In this document: piece after piece, positions 1 to 7,114 of the stretch
Layout: each line of letters starts with the position of its first letter
Numbering within the stretch: position 1 is the first letter of the stretch
Source of the DNA: Kiritimatiellales bacterium
GTDB taxonomy: Bacteria > Verrucomicrobiota > Kiritimatiellia > Kiritimatiellales > Pontiellaceae
Length of the DNA: 13,947 nt
Reading direction: 5' to 3'
Assembly (NCBI GenBank): GCA_030625905.1
Contig: DAOUQA010000036.1
Coordinates: 1 to 13,947 of the forward strand
The notes under the pieces: generated by a model
Database searches by the model: none
The model's input: only the letters and a program-made list of their open reading frames with translations
Told to the model about the DNA's origin: nothing
Translations under genes and position numbers: made by a program

Positions 1-547
1 CCTTCATGCCATCGAGCGTCATGTCGTCGGGAAAGGTATTCTTGCAAAACTCGATGTAGCGTCCCATCGCATCGTCGATCCGCTTCGCCTTGCCGACCTC
101 CTGCGCCACCGGGCGTATGTTGTTGATGCGCCCGCTCAAAACAAGATCTTCGATCTCGGCCTCCATTTCATCCGGGAGCTTGTAGCCGGTGCGGGCAAAG
201 ATTTTGATACCATTGTCGAAATAGGGATTGTGCGAGGCGGAAATCACAATGCCCGCATCGGCACGCATACTCTGGGTGATGAAGGCCACGGCCGGCGTCG
301 GAATCGGCCCCAGCAGCAGCACATCCACCCCCATCGAGGTGATCCCGGCCGTCAGCGCGTTTTCGAGCATGTATCCGCTCAGGCGCGTGTCCTTGCCAAT
401 GATGATGCGCGGCCGCGTACCCCTCTCCGCGTGGTGCTCCCTGCAGGTATAGGCCGTGGCGCGCCCAACCTGAAGCACCATTTCCGCCGTCATGTTCCCC
501 TCGTTCGCCATGCCGCGAACGCCATCTGTTCCAAATAGTTTGCCCAT
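1..547 (-). CDS. glmM: Phosphoglucosamine mutase, N-terminal part (runs off the left edge)
   Basis: Converts glucosamine-6-phosphate to glucosamine-1-phosphate, the cytoplasmic step before GlmU in UDP-GlcNAc synthesis. About 182 codons are visible of a family length near 450. The frame opens MGKLFGTDGVRG, the classic GlmM start. It contains GKDTRLSGYM (residues 51-60) and the phosphoserine loop ISASHNP, in which Ser105 should carry the phosphate. The ATG at 545-547 is preceded by a GGAGAGG ribosome site about four bases upstream. The gene follows the AlbA_2 gene by 23 bases on the same strand, so it may be co-transcribed with it. The C-terminal sugar- and phosphate-binding domains are outside the window. 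The identification is secure; GlmM rather than another phosphohexomutase is favoured by the start and loop sequence. Confidence 0.96.
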   Translation of the reverse strand, partial: MGKLFGTDGVRGMANEGNMTAEMVLQVGRATAYTCREHHAERGTRPRIIIGKDTRLSGYMLENALTAGITSMGVDVLLLGPIPTPAVAFITQSMRADAGIVISASHNPYFDNGIKIFARTGYKLPDEMEAEIEDLVLSGRINNIRPVAQEVGKAKRIDDAMGRYIEFCKNTFPDDMTLDGMK

Positions 548-570
548 AGATCCTCTCCAGTTTCCTCAAG

Positions 571-1977
571 TCATGGTTTCTTCAAAGCAAGCTTCCCTTT
601 TTCCGTAAGCCGGTATTTCTGGAGGCGGCTGGTGGGTTTGCCGGGGAGGGTACGCTCTAGCAACCCCATCTCCAAGGCTGGCATCAAATAGAGATTGCGG
701 AAATTAGCCTGACTTTTCAAATTCATCGTTTCCTGCAATGCAACCCGCCCCAATGGCTTGACAAGCGCCTTTAGCAACATTTTGACTTCACCTGTGACTT
801 CACCTGTGACTTCACCTGTGACTTCACCTGCGACTTGACCTGCGACTTGACCTGCGGAAACCGGGTTGGATCGTAGAAATGAGATGGAAAACCAGGTGTC
901 TTCCACCTCGATGGTTGGCGCGGAACAACCATATTCCTTCATTCCGTTTCGCATGCGCTTGATGCCGGAACCGATATTTTCAACCAGATCCATGCGTTCG
1001 AGCATCGAAAAAAGAAGCGGATTGCGGGGGCGGCTGACCCGTCCGAGATCCTTGCGTTCAAGCCCGGCCACCAGCCCACCGGAATTAATGAACTCCACTC
1101 GATCCCGGAAAAGGTTGATCTGAACATGGTCGGTGAATCGATAGTCCCGGTGCGCAATCGCATTGAGCAACGCTTCCCGCAAGGCCGCCTCGGGCAGCTC
1201 CAGTTTTTCAACACGGGCACCGGCCCCGATGATGTATTCTGTATCGAGGTGCGCCAGCAACCACGTCATTGCACCCTCGAAATCTGCGGCAACACCGTCG
1301 GCAAACACCTGTTTGTCCAGCACCTTGCTTTTCCCGGTTCCCTGAAACAGCACACACACCACGGATGCCTGCAAAAAGAAGTTCGAAACATCCCGTGCAA
1401 AGAGCAGCGCGCCGGCATTCGTCATATTGCCGCCATCAACCACCTTCAGGTTTTGCAACACATCGTTTCGGCGAAGTCCTTTGGGCAACGATGCCGCATC
1501 GGCAAACCGACTGTATTTTCCGGGATCGAAATCCCGATCCATGGAAAAACCGGAACAGGGCTGACGATCAAACTGTATCAGCCCCTCGGAAAAAAAGAAT
1601 TCTCGAATTTCATCGCGACCCATCTGCTGGCAGGTTGAGGCCTCGCGCAGGTAGAATTTCCCGTTGGCGGAATAGGGTTTGTCCGCCCCCGAGGGAACCG
1701 ACACAACGAGCACCTCGCCCACAACGTCCAGATCAATCAGTAGCGAAGGTTCCATGGAGCGAGCCACATTCTGCACTTCCGATTTCACGCGGTTCGGATT
1801 GCCAATACCGACAACGGAACCATGGTCATCCACACCCATGAGAATCCGCCCTCCGGCGGAATTGGCGAATGCGCAGATCTCGCGCCCCAGATGTGCCGCC
1901 GTACGCTTGAACTCCAGAGAATAACCCTCTCCCACCGCAATCAGCTTGCCTAATTCGTCTTTGGTCAGTGTTTGCAT
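571..1977 (-). CDS. AlbA_2 (Schlafen-like) / HATPase_c_4 putative transcriptional regulator
   Basis: 468 residues. An N-terminal AlbA_2 putative DNA-binding domain (about 10-130) shows the family pattern SLEFKRTA, then ICAFANSAGGRILMGVDDHG at 34-53. A middle region ends in an HATPase_c_4-type segment (about 255-370) with ALREALLNAIAHRDY and LVENIGSGIKRM. Residues 375-398 are six GQV/GEV tetrapeptides, and a winged-helix-like tail (400-468) ends near YRLTEKG. Such proteins are often named 'RecG-like helicase' or 'ATP-binding protein', but no helicase motif is present. Function is unproven; ATP-responsive DNA binding is the usual guess. The ATG lies 9 bases after the PIN toxin gene, so co-expression with the toxin-antitoxin pair is likely. 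The tetrapeptide run is a typical linker in this family. Confidence 0.85.
   Translation of the reverse strand: MQTLTKDELGKLIAVGEGYSLEFKRTAAHLGREICAFANSAGGRILMGVDDHGSVVGIGNPNRVKSEVQNVARSMEPSLLIDLDVVGEVLVVSVPSGADKPYSANGKFYLREASTCQQMGRDEIREFFFSEGLIQFDRQPCSGFSMDRDFDPGKYSRFADAASLPKGLRRNDVLQNLKVVDGGNMTNAGALLFARDVSNFFLQASVVCVLFQGTGKSKVLDKQVFADGVAADFEGAMTWLLAHLDTEYIIGAGARVEKLELPEAALREALLNAIAHRDYRFTDHVQINLFRDRVEFINSGGLVAGLERKDLGRVSRPRNPLLFSMLERMDLVENIGSGIKRMRNGMKEYGCSAPTIEVEDTWFSISFLRSNPVSAGQVAGQVAGEVTGEVTGEVTGEVKMLLKALVKPLGRVALQETMNLKSQANFRNLYLMPALEMGLLERTLPGKPTSRLQKYRLTEKGKLALKKP
784..855 (-). repeat. Coding minisatellite, six 12-base units
   Basis: Six back-to-back 12-base units lie inside the AlbA_2 gene. 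On the plus strand three read gacttcacctgt, one gacttcacctgc and two gacttgacctgc. They encode the AGQV/AGEV/TGEV tetrapeptides between the ATPase-like and C-terminal domains. Because 12 is a multiple of three, copy-number change would alter linker length without a frameshift. The three identical units suggest recent expansion by slippage or unequal exchange. Confidence 0.95.
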
Positions 1978-1986
1978 TTTCTTAAA

Positions 1987-2400
1987 TCAACCCTGTCCGG
2001 GGAAAATCAACGGAATGGTCTGCCGCCCATTCCTCCTATAGACCTTAAAATCGCCATCGAGCGTAAATACCTTGCTTCCGTCATGGATTTCACTCATGCG
2101 CACTAGGCAGGCATCGGCCAACGACATCGGCACATCGGCATATTTCTTCATCAGCTTGCAGACGGAGCCAACATCGTGCTTCAAAGAGAATCCGATTTCG
2201 AGGAATCCGGCATCCATTAGTTTAAAGATAAGTTCCTGTTTCTGCCCGAGTAGAAAACAGGCTTCCGCGATTACCGCCTCGCAGGTGAGCATCGGCTGCT
2301 TGATTTGTTGAAGCTGCTCGTTCACCCATGGATGATTTCGTTCCCGGGCGCTGATTGCCGCCACCAATGGGCCTGTGTCAACAAGAACTGGATTTATCAC
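1987..2400 (-). CDS. PIN-domain protein, probable VapC-like toxin RNase
   Basis: About 137 residues, a PIN-fold length. Likely metal-binding acids are visible: Asp8 in LVDTGP, Glu46 in AVIAEA, Asp96 in SLADACLV, and Asp115/Asp117 in FTLDGDF. Family knowledge points to a Mg-dependent endoribonuclease that cuts tRNA, rRNA or mRNA when free of its antitoxin. I chose the GTG at 2398-2400 (GTG ATA AAT, read MINPVLVDTGP) because a GGAAGG ribosome site sits eight bases upstream. The longer frame from 2460 would run through most of the antitoxin's C-terminal coding region. The gene overlaps the ribbon-helix-helix gene by 23 bases, a typical antitoxin-first arrangement. The target is unknown. Confidence 0.88.
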   Translation of the reverse strand: MINPVLVDTGPLVAAISARERNHPWVNEQLQQIKQPMLTCEAVIAEACFLLGQKQELIFKLMDAGFLEIGFSLKHDVGSVCKLMKKYADVPMSLADACLVRMSEIHDGSKVFTLDGDFKVYRRNGRQTIPLIFPGQG

Positions 2401-2644
2401 GTCCAAAACCTTCCATGTATTTCTTGTTGGTCGCCAAATCAGCAGGGCCGTCCTTGACACAGCCGATTACGCCCAAGGCCATCGCCACGTCGTATGCCGA
2501 CTGCCCTCCGCCATCAGAGGATTCATGCAGGTATTTATCCAATGCGGTACGAGCCACTTCGGACTTGGAGGTAGACAAGCGCTTTGCCTTGGCCGCCAGC
2601 TCCGCCGCCATCAATTCAGGTATTTTCAAGGTCAGGGTGGTCAT
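2378..2644 (-). CDS. Ribbon-helix-helix antitoxin
   Basis: 88 residues. The N-terminus MTTLTLKIPELMAAELAAKA followed by LSTSKSEVARTALDKYL is a ribbon-helix-helix (CopG/Arc-like) DNA-binding domain: one beta strand, then two helices with the SKSEVAR turn. The C-terminal part (about 45-88) has no recognised fold and presumably wraps the PIN toxin encoded directly downstream, whose frame overlaps this one by 23 bases. The ATG at 2642-2644 has a strong GGAGG site six bases upstream. As in other such modules, the antitoxin probably dimerises and represses its own promoter, where a small palindrome lies (2685-2695). The antitoxin role is inferred from order, size and the partner. Confidence 0.87.
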   Translation of the reverse strand: MTTLTLKIPELMAAELAAKAKRLSTSKSEVARTALDKYLHESSDGGGQSAYDVAMALGVIGCVKDGPADLATNKKYMEGFGRDKSSSC

Positions 2645-2674
2645 GCAAACCTCCGGTATTTCCTATCTGCCCAA

Positions 2675-2702
2675 AGGATAATACCCACAAGGTGGATGTC
2701 AA
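2675..2702 (-). promoter_or_regulatory. Sigma70-like promoter and possible operator of the toxin-antitoxin pair
   Basis: On the minus strand a perfect TTGACA (2697-2702) and a TATCCT (2675-2680) are 16 bases apart, 30 bases upstream of the antitoxin ATG. Between them lies the small palindrome ccac-aag-gtgg (2685-2695), a plausible site for the ribbon-helix-helix repressor. It gives the TA/AlbA genes their own promoter. It is a sequence match only. Confidence 0.55.
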
Positions 2703-2738
2703 TCCTATTGCTCAACACAAATAAGGGCGAGTAGGCGG

Positions 2739-2755
2739 GCAGGCGAGACGCCTGC
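2739..2755. repeat. Short palindrome, REP-like
   Basis: gcaggcg-aga-cgcctgc is a perfect 7-base stem with a 3-base loop, between the beta-helix gene and the antitoxin gene. No T-run follows on either strand, so it is not a clear intrinsic terminator. GCAGGCG/CGCCTGC palindromes are common dispersed intergenic repeats in many bacterial genomes. Confidence 0.6.
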
Positions 2756-2789
2756 GATATAGAAGCCACCAAAATAATTTGCTTGAATC

Positions 2790-3977
2790 TCATTTCACAC
2801 CCCACAGCTTGGCAACCTCGTCGACAATGGATTGTAGCCAGAGCCTGCCTGTCTCCCGGGTTTCGGACTCCAAGGATTGAATGGCCTCTATGTACGAACC
2901 GCCGACCGGCAGGAGAGCCAGCGCGGAAAGGAACGTTTCCTTGGCCTGGGTGTTTCCGGTCCATCCGGATTGCCTTAACTCGAATTCCATGGTTTCCCAT
3001 GTGTTGTGGAAGAGGTGTTGCGAAGAAAGAATCCCCTCGGGAACATTATTCTGCTTTTCCAGCCATAGGAAGGAGTGCTCCAAGTTTTGCGCAAAGTCGC
3101 CGAGGCGCCGGATACGTTCAGCCAGCACCAAGTCGATATTATTCAATCCACCGGCAAGGCAGGCCTTGTCGAAGCGGTCGCGGCACATGAAGACCTGGCG
3201 CACGTTTCGATACCATTCCTTCAACGCAACGATGTTTCCAATATAGAGCAGGTTGTTTTTAACGATGCGGTCAATGCCCTTATACACGCCGGTTTCATAA
3301 GGTTGCGTTCCGGGTTTCGGGGTGGACGGAATGTGGAGCTGGTTTTCCTCCAGAATATCCTGCCGGCAAATACCACCGGCCGCAACGACGGAGCCGTAGG
3401 CCATGCGCACGGGGCCGACGAGCCCCCCCTGCCCGCCAAGGAAGATCGGATTGTTGTCGAGAAACACCCCTTGCGGGACGTCGCCAAGAAGCGATGCGGT
3501 AGCCTTGTCCTGGTGCGGGGTATAGTTGAAATGGACATAGGATGAGCCGACTTCGGAATGGTTCTTTCGGCTGGTTCCGCCCGCCATAAGAATGTCGCAA
3601 AAATTGATCAGGCTACCGAGTGTGGCGAACGGAAGCAGGATGGTTTGCTTGAGGCCGACGGTGTGCGCAGCATGAGCCTCTTCTTCGAGGATGGTGCCGG
3701 TGCGGACGTGTGCGCCGCTACCCATGTTGGCTCCATCGAAGAAGGTTGCGCCCGAAAAGGTGCCGCCCTTGAGCTCGACATTGTGGCCAAGCTGGCAGTT
3801 ATCGATGGTGGCCGGTGCTTCCGCGCCAATGACACTGCCGGAACCCATGGAGGTTTCCTCCCCCTGGATGCGGCAGCCGGAATGGATCACCACATCATCC
3901 GCAATGCGGGAAATATCCACTTCGGCTCCGATCACGATACCGGCCTTTGCCCATTCATCTATTCTGCGGTGCTTCAT
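2790..3977 (-). CDS. Left-handed beta-helix protein, GlmU acetyltransferase-like, without the pyrophosphorylase domain
   Basis: 395 residues. Residues 10-205 carry hexapeptide-type repeats (IGAEV, IHSGC, GSGSVIGAEA, GSGAHVRTGT, GPVRMAYGSVV) of a left-handed beta helix. The stretch KNHSEVGSSYVHFNYTP (138-154) recalls the GlmU acetyltransferase region, where an Asn-Tyr pair lies near acetyl-CoA. The N-terminal nucleotidyltransferase domain of full GlmU is absent. Residues 230-395 are mostly helical and not recognised. Similar proteins are often labelled UDP-GlcNAc pyrophosphorylase, which this sequence does not support on its own. The ATG has a GGAG eight bases upstream. glmM lies three genes downstream, so an amino-sugar role is plausible. 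The reading frame stays open for 93 codons upstream, but without ATG, GTG or TTG. Confidence 0.75.
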   Translation of the reverse strand: MKHRRIDEWAKAGIVIGAEVDISRIADDVVIHSGCRIQGEETSMGSGSVIGAEAPATIDNCQLGHNVELKGGTFSGATFFDGANMGSGAHVRTGTILEEEAHAAHTVGLKQTILLPFATLGSLINFCDILMAGGTSRKNHSEVGSSYVHFNYTPHQDKATASLLGDVPQGVFLDNNPIFLGGQGGLVGPVRMAYGSVVAAGGICRQDILEENQLHIPSTPKPGTQPYETGVYKGIDRIVKNNLLYIGNIVALKEWYRNVRQVFMCRDRFDKACLAGGLNNIDLVLAERIRRLGDFAQNLEHSFLWLEKQNNVPEGILSSQHLFHNTWETMEFELRQSGWTGNTQAKETFLSALALLPVGGSYIEAIQSLESETRETGRLWLQSIVDEVAKLWGVK

Positions 3978-4285
3978 TGACTCAACTCCGGTCTGGCTCC
4001 AACGCTGTAAAACACCGACAGAATCTATCAGAATCCCCCGGAATGTCGCTCTCTTTTTCCGAGGATTGCGTTTTACGATAAAATAGTTCCCGCCGGACTC
4101 ATCGAAGTTATCTCCCGCATCGTTTCCGCTGGTTGAGTTGAGTTCGCCCTTGCCGGTCTTGAGTTTATAGTGTTTCCTTTCATCACCGGTTGGGTGGGTT
4201 GTTGTTTTGTTTGGCGTTTGTCTTAGCCGCTCCAGCCCAATAGGTAACGCTTGTATTTAAACTTTTATCTAACGGATGCAGGATC
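3978..4285. other. Divergent intergenic region between the beta-helix gene and the membrane protease
   Basis: 308 bases that should hold the promoters of both flanking genes. The plus-strand gene has a modest AGGATC site just before its ATG. I found no convincing -35/-10 pair with good spacing on either strand. On the minus strand the frame of the beta-helix gene stays open back to a TAA at 4257-4259, giving 93 stop-free codons. No ATG, GTG or TTG occurs in that frame. No RNA gene was recognised. Confidence 0.6.
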
Positions 4286-4987
4286 ATGTTAAAGTTTCTC
4301 AAAATGCTGATCGGGATCATGCTCTTGCCCGCCTGCTGGGCGGTTTCGGTGGCGACCTATACGCTCTACCAGGTTTCGGGGGAGGCGGTAGACGGATTCG
4401 GGGCATGGGCGCTGCCCTCCGGGTTTGCGCTATGGGTGGCGATCTATTTCCTGCTGCCCCGGCCTTCCCGCACGTATGTGCTCGGGCACGAGTTGACCCA
4501 CGCCATGTGGGCGCTGATGATGGGCGGCCGCATCGGGAAACTCAAGGTGGACAGGAACGGCGGCCATGTGCTGTTGTCGAAGACCAATTTTGTGATCACC
4601 CTTGCTCCCTATTTCTTCCCGTTCTATGCCTTCCTTGTGATTGCCACCTACTATCTTGCTGGCATCTGGCTCGACGTCGAACCCTACAAGGCGTGGTGGC
4701 TCGGTGCGGTGGGTTTCACCTGGGCATTCCACGTTACGTTCACGCTGAACATGCTCGCCGAACAGCAACCGGATATCCAGGAGCATGGCCGGATCTTTTC
4801 CTATGCGATCATCTACATCATGAATGTGTTGGCAATCGGTATCTGGATGGTGCTGGTGGGTTCCCCGAAACTTGCGAGCCTCAGCGAGCTGCTCACCCAA
4901 GAACATGCCTCCGCCTACCAGCAGGCCTACCGGCAGATCGTCTCGGCATGGGTTTATGTGGCGAAGTTCTTCGGAAGCCTGAACTAG
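4286..4987 (+). CDS. Integral membrane zinc metalloprotease, M50-like
   Basis: 233 residues, strongly hydrophobic, with about five membrane segments (roughly 4-27, 42-58, 100-128, 136-155, 172-192). The zinc motif HELTH is at 68-72 within GHELTHAMWALMMGGR, so His68 and His72 would bind metal and Glu69 act as base. Site-2-type proteases add an Asp ligand; Asp163 in AEQQPDIQEHG is a candidate, but the canonical NxxPxxxLDG motif is not seen. These enzymes cut substrates within or beside the membrane, often in signalling. No substrate such as an anti-sigma factor is encoded nearby. It is the only plus-strand gene in the window and converges on ptsI. The ATG at 4286 starts MLKFLKMLIG, a good first membrane segment. 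Confidence 0.75.
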   Translation: MLKFLKMLIGIMLLPACWAVSVATYTLYQVSGEAVDGFGAWALPSGFALWVAIYFLLPRPSRTYVLGHELTHAMWALMMGGRIGKLKVDRNGGHVLLSKTNFVITLAPYFFPFYAFLVIATYYLAGIWLDVEPYKAWWLGAVGFTWAFHVTFTLNMLAEQQPDIQEHGRIFSYAIIYIMNVLAIGIWMVLVGSPKLASLSELLTQEHASAYQQAYRQIVSAWVYVAKFFGSLN

Positions 4988-5046
4988 AGAAATTTCGGTT
5001 TGTTTGCTAAAGCCCGGTTCCGACTACGGTTTTCTTGAGGTTGGCG

Positions 5047-5055
5047 CCCCCCCCC
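5047..5055. repeat. Nine-base C homopolymer at the ptsI stop
   Basis: Nine C in a row on the plus strand (G9 on the ptsI mRNA strand). It begins at the last base of the ptsI TAG and runs into the 67-base gap between the two convergent genes. No clear hairpin terminator was found in that gap (4988-5054). The run does not change the PtsI protein. Confidence 0.85.
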
Positions 5056-6830
5056 TACTCGGAAAGTTCAAGGACTTCGGGGGCTACCTGCTCGATCATC
5101 TCGCGGCAGAGTTGTTCCACATATTCCTTGGAGGGGGCTTTCAGCGCTTTGCGAGCCAATTCCATCGCACCGGAATAGAACAGCTTGCGGATCACATCCT
5201 TGATCATCGGGGTCTGGGAAGGACTTACACTCAATTCATCGACACCAAGTCCAATCAACAACGGAACAAAAAGCGGATCGGACGCCATTTGTCCGCAAAC
5301 ACAGGTCCAGAGGCCATGTTCATGGCTGACTTTCACGACGTGGTCAATCAGCCGGACAATTGCCATGTGCGCCGGTTTGTAGAGATGTGCAACGTTTTCG
5401 TTGCCCCGATCCACCGCCATTGTGTACTGGATCAGATCGTTTGTCCCAATGCTGAAAAAACTGACATGCGGTGCGATGATGTCGGCAATAAGCGCGGCGG
5501 ACGGTACTTCGATCATGGTTCCGATCTGGATATCCTCGTTGAACGAAACCCCTTTCTCCCGCAGCTCGTCCATGCACTGGCGCAACAGCGCATTCGCCTC
5601 GATCACCTCCTGCACACAACAGACCATGGGATACATGATCTGCACATTGTCGTACGCGCTCGCGCGCAGGATTGCGCGCAGTTGCGTTTTGAACAGTTCG
5701 GGGCGCAAAAGACACAAGCGAATGGCCCGGGAACCCAGGAACGGGTTTAATTCATCGGGCTTTTCAAAATTGGCCGGCAACTTGTCGGCACCGAGATCCA
5801 GCGTCCGGATCACGACGGCGGAAGGGTATTGGGATTTGGCCGCCCGTTCATATGCCGCAGCCTGCTCTTCTTCGTCCGGCAAGGTATCGCTTCCGAGAAA
5901 AAGAAACTCGGTGCGAAAAAGACCAATTCCCTTGGCACCGCGCGCGACGACGCCGTCAAGCTCTTCGAGCAGTTCGATATTCGCCGACAGCGGTACCAGA
6001 TAGCCGTCCAAAGTTTCGGGAGGCTTGTCGCGCAGGGTATCGAGTTCGTTGAGAATCTGTTTCTGCTCTTCGGCACGTTTCTCATATTCGGCCAGGCGCT
6101 CCGCAGTGGGATTGACGAAGACCCTCCCCTTGGCGCCATCGATCAGAACGGTGTCGCCGGAGGAAACCGCGGTGGTAATATTGTGTAGCCCGACAACGGC
6201 GGGAACCTCAAGCGCCTTGGCCATGATGGAAGTGTGGGAGGTTTCGCTTCCAAGGTCGGTAACAAATCCATGCACCAGTTTCCTGTCGATGCTCGCGGTA
6301 TCGGAAGGGGAAAGGTCGTGGGCAACGACAATACACGGTTCCGATATCTGCCCCACCTGATTGAGCGATTCACCAGCCAGATTAGCCAGAATACGTTTGG
6401 TGACATCACGAATATCAACCGCTCGTTCGGAGAGATAGCTATCGTCAACCTTGGAAAGCATTTCGGCATAGCGGGTGGCCTCCGCCTGCAGTATGGGCTC
6501 AACATTCACCAAATCCTTCTTTACGGTGCGAATGACATCTTCAATGAAGGAGCGGTCGTCGACCACCAGCATGTGGGCATCGAAGATGCTGGCGTGTTCA
6601 TCGCCCAGCACATCCGCCATCTGCTTCTGAATCAGCATGAGCTGGTCGTGGGTGGCAATAAGCGCCTCTTCGAAGCGCGCGATTTCGAGGGGGATTTCTT
6701 CCGGCGTGATACTACGCTGGACGGCATGCTGGATTTGGGGGCAGAGGATCTGGACTTGCTGGATAGCGATGCCCGGGGAAACCCCGATTCCCTTGAAGAC
6801 AATCTCTCTCTTTTCGCGTTTTTCAGCCAC
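5055..6830 (-). CDS. ptsI: Phosphoenolpyruvate-protein phosphotransferase (PTS Enzyme I)
   Basis: Cytoplasmic enzyme that takes phosphate from PEP onto a histidine and passes it to HPr. At 591 residues it is a normal length. The phosphohistidine is His199 in GSETSHTSIMAKALEVPAVV. The PEP-binding TIM barrel shows GIGLFRTEFLF (301-311), the metal and PEP site GTNDLIQYTMAVDR (462-475), and the catalytic Cys512 in VCGQMASDP. The start is GTG at 6828-6830, with a GAGGA site about ten bases upstream. ptsH ends only 5 bases before it, so the two are surely co-translated. It is the last gene of the lpt-hpf-hprK-pts cluster. No Enzyme II permease is in view, so the relay may be mainly regulatory here. 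Confidence 0.97.
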   Translation of the reverse strand: MAEKREKREIVFKGIGVSPGIAIQQVQILCPQIQHAVQRSITPEEIPLEIARFEEALIATHDQLMLIQKQMADVLGDEHASIFDAHMLVVDDRSFIEDVIRTVKKDLVNVEPILQAEATRYAEMLSKVDDSYLSERAVDIRDVTKRILANLAGESLNQVGQISEPCIVVAHDLSPSDTASIDRKLVHGFVTDLGSETSHTSIMAKALEVPAVVGLHNITTAVSSGDTVLIDGAKGRVFVNPTAERLAEYEKRAEEQKQILNELDTLRDKPPETLDGYLVPLSANIELLEELDGVVARGAKGIGLFRTEFLFLGSDTLPDEEEQAAAYERAAKSQYPSAVVIRTLDLGADKLPANFEKPDELNPFLGSRAIRLCLLRPELFKTQLRAILRASAYDNVQIMYPMVCCVQEVIEANALLRQCMDELREKGVSFNEDIQIGTMIEVPSAALIADIIAPHVSFFSIGTNDLIQYTMAVDRGNENVAHLYKPAHMAIVRLIDHVVKVSHEHGLWTCVCGQMASDPLFVPLLIGLGVDELSVSPSQTPMIKDVIRKLFYSGAMELARKALKAPSKEYVEQLCREMIEQVAPEVLELSE

Positions 6831-6835
6831 GGGGA

Positions 6836-7114
6836 TCAGTCCTCGTAAAACTTGTTGGCAAACAACTCCTCGATCTCGGCCATGGCTTCCCGGGCATCAA
6901 TCCCCGATGCGCTCACCTGCATGGTGCTGCCGGGATAGCCTTCTATCGTCATCAATCCCATGATGCTCTTGCCGGAAACCTTGTTTCCATCTTTTTCAAT
7001 GAAAATCTCGCACTCGTACTTTCCGGCAGCCCTAACAAGCAACGCGGCCGGCCGGGCGTGGATGCCATACGCGTTCAATACCTTAAGCTTCTTTACAATC
7101 GTCTGTTCAGCCAT
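6836..7114 (-). CDS. ptsH: HPr phosphocarrier protein
   Basis: 92 residues, the size of HPr. The Enzyme I-dependent phosphorylation site is His19 in NAYGIHARPAA. The regulatory serine is Ser50 in VSGKSIMGLM, the HprK target motif. Both are intact, so the protein should accept phosphate from PtsI and from the HprK encoded just upstream. Its ATG (7112-7114) lies inside the last codons of hprK, overlapping it by 8 bases, which suggests translational coupling. ptsI follows after 5 bases. The C-terminus NKFYED has no extra domain. The identification is secure; whether it feeds sugar uptake or only signalling cannot be told from the window. Confidence 0.97.
   Translation of the reverse strand: MAEQTIVKKLKVLNAYGIHARPAALLVRAAGKYECEIFIEKDGNKVSGKSIMGLMTIEGYPGSTMQVSASGIDAREAMAEIEELFANKFYED

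Noticed and set aside
784..855. CRISPR-like array
   Set aside because: The 12-base units are contiguous with no spacers and are translated in frame, so it is a coding minisatellite.
2739..2755. Intrinsic terminator for the beta-helix gene
   Set aside because: The stem is perfect but no T-run follows on the minus strand. It is better described as a REP-like palindrome.
4276..5010. 244-residue plus-strand frame over the membrane protease
   Set aside because: It overlaps the M50-like frame in another phase. Only the 4286 frame has hydrophobic segments and HELTH.
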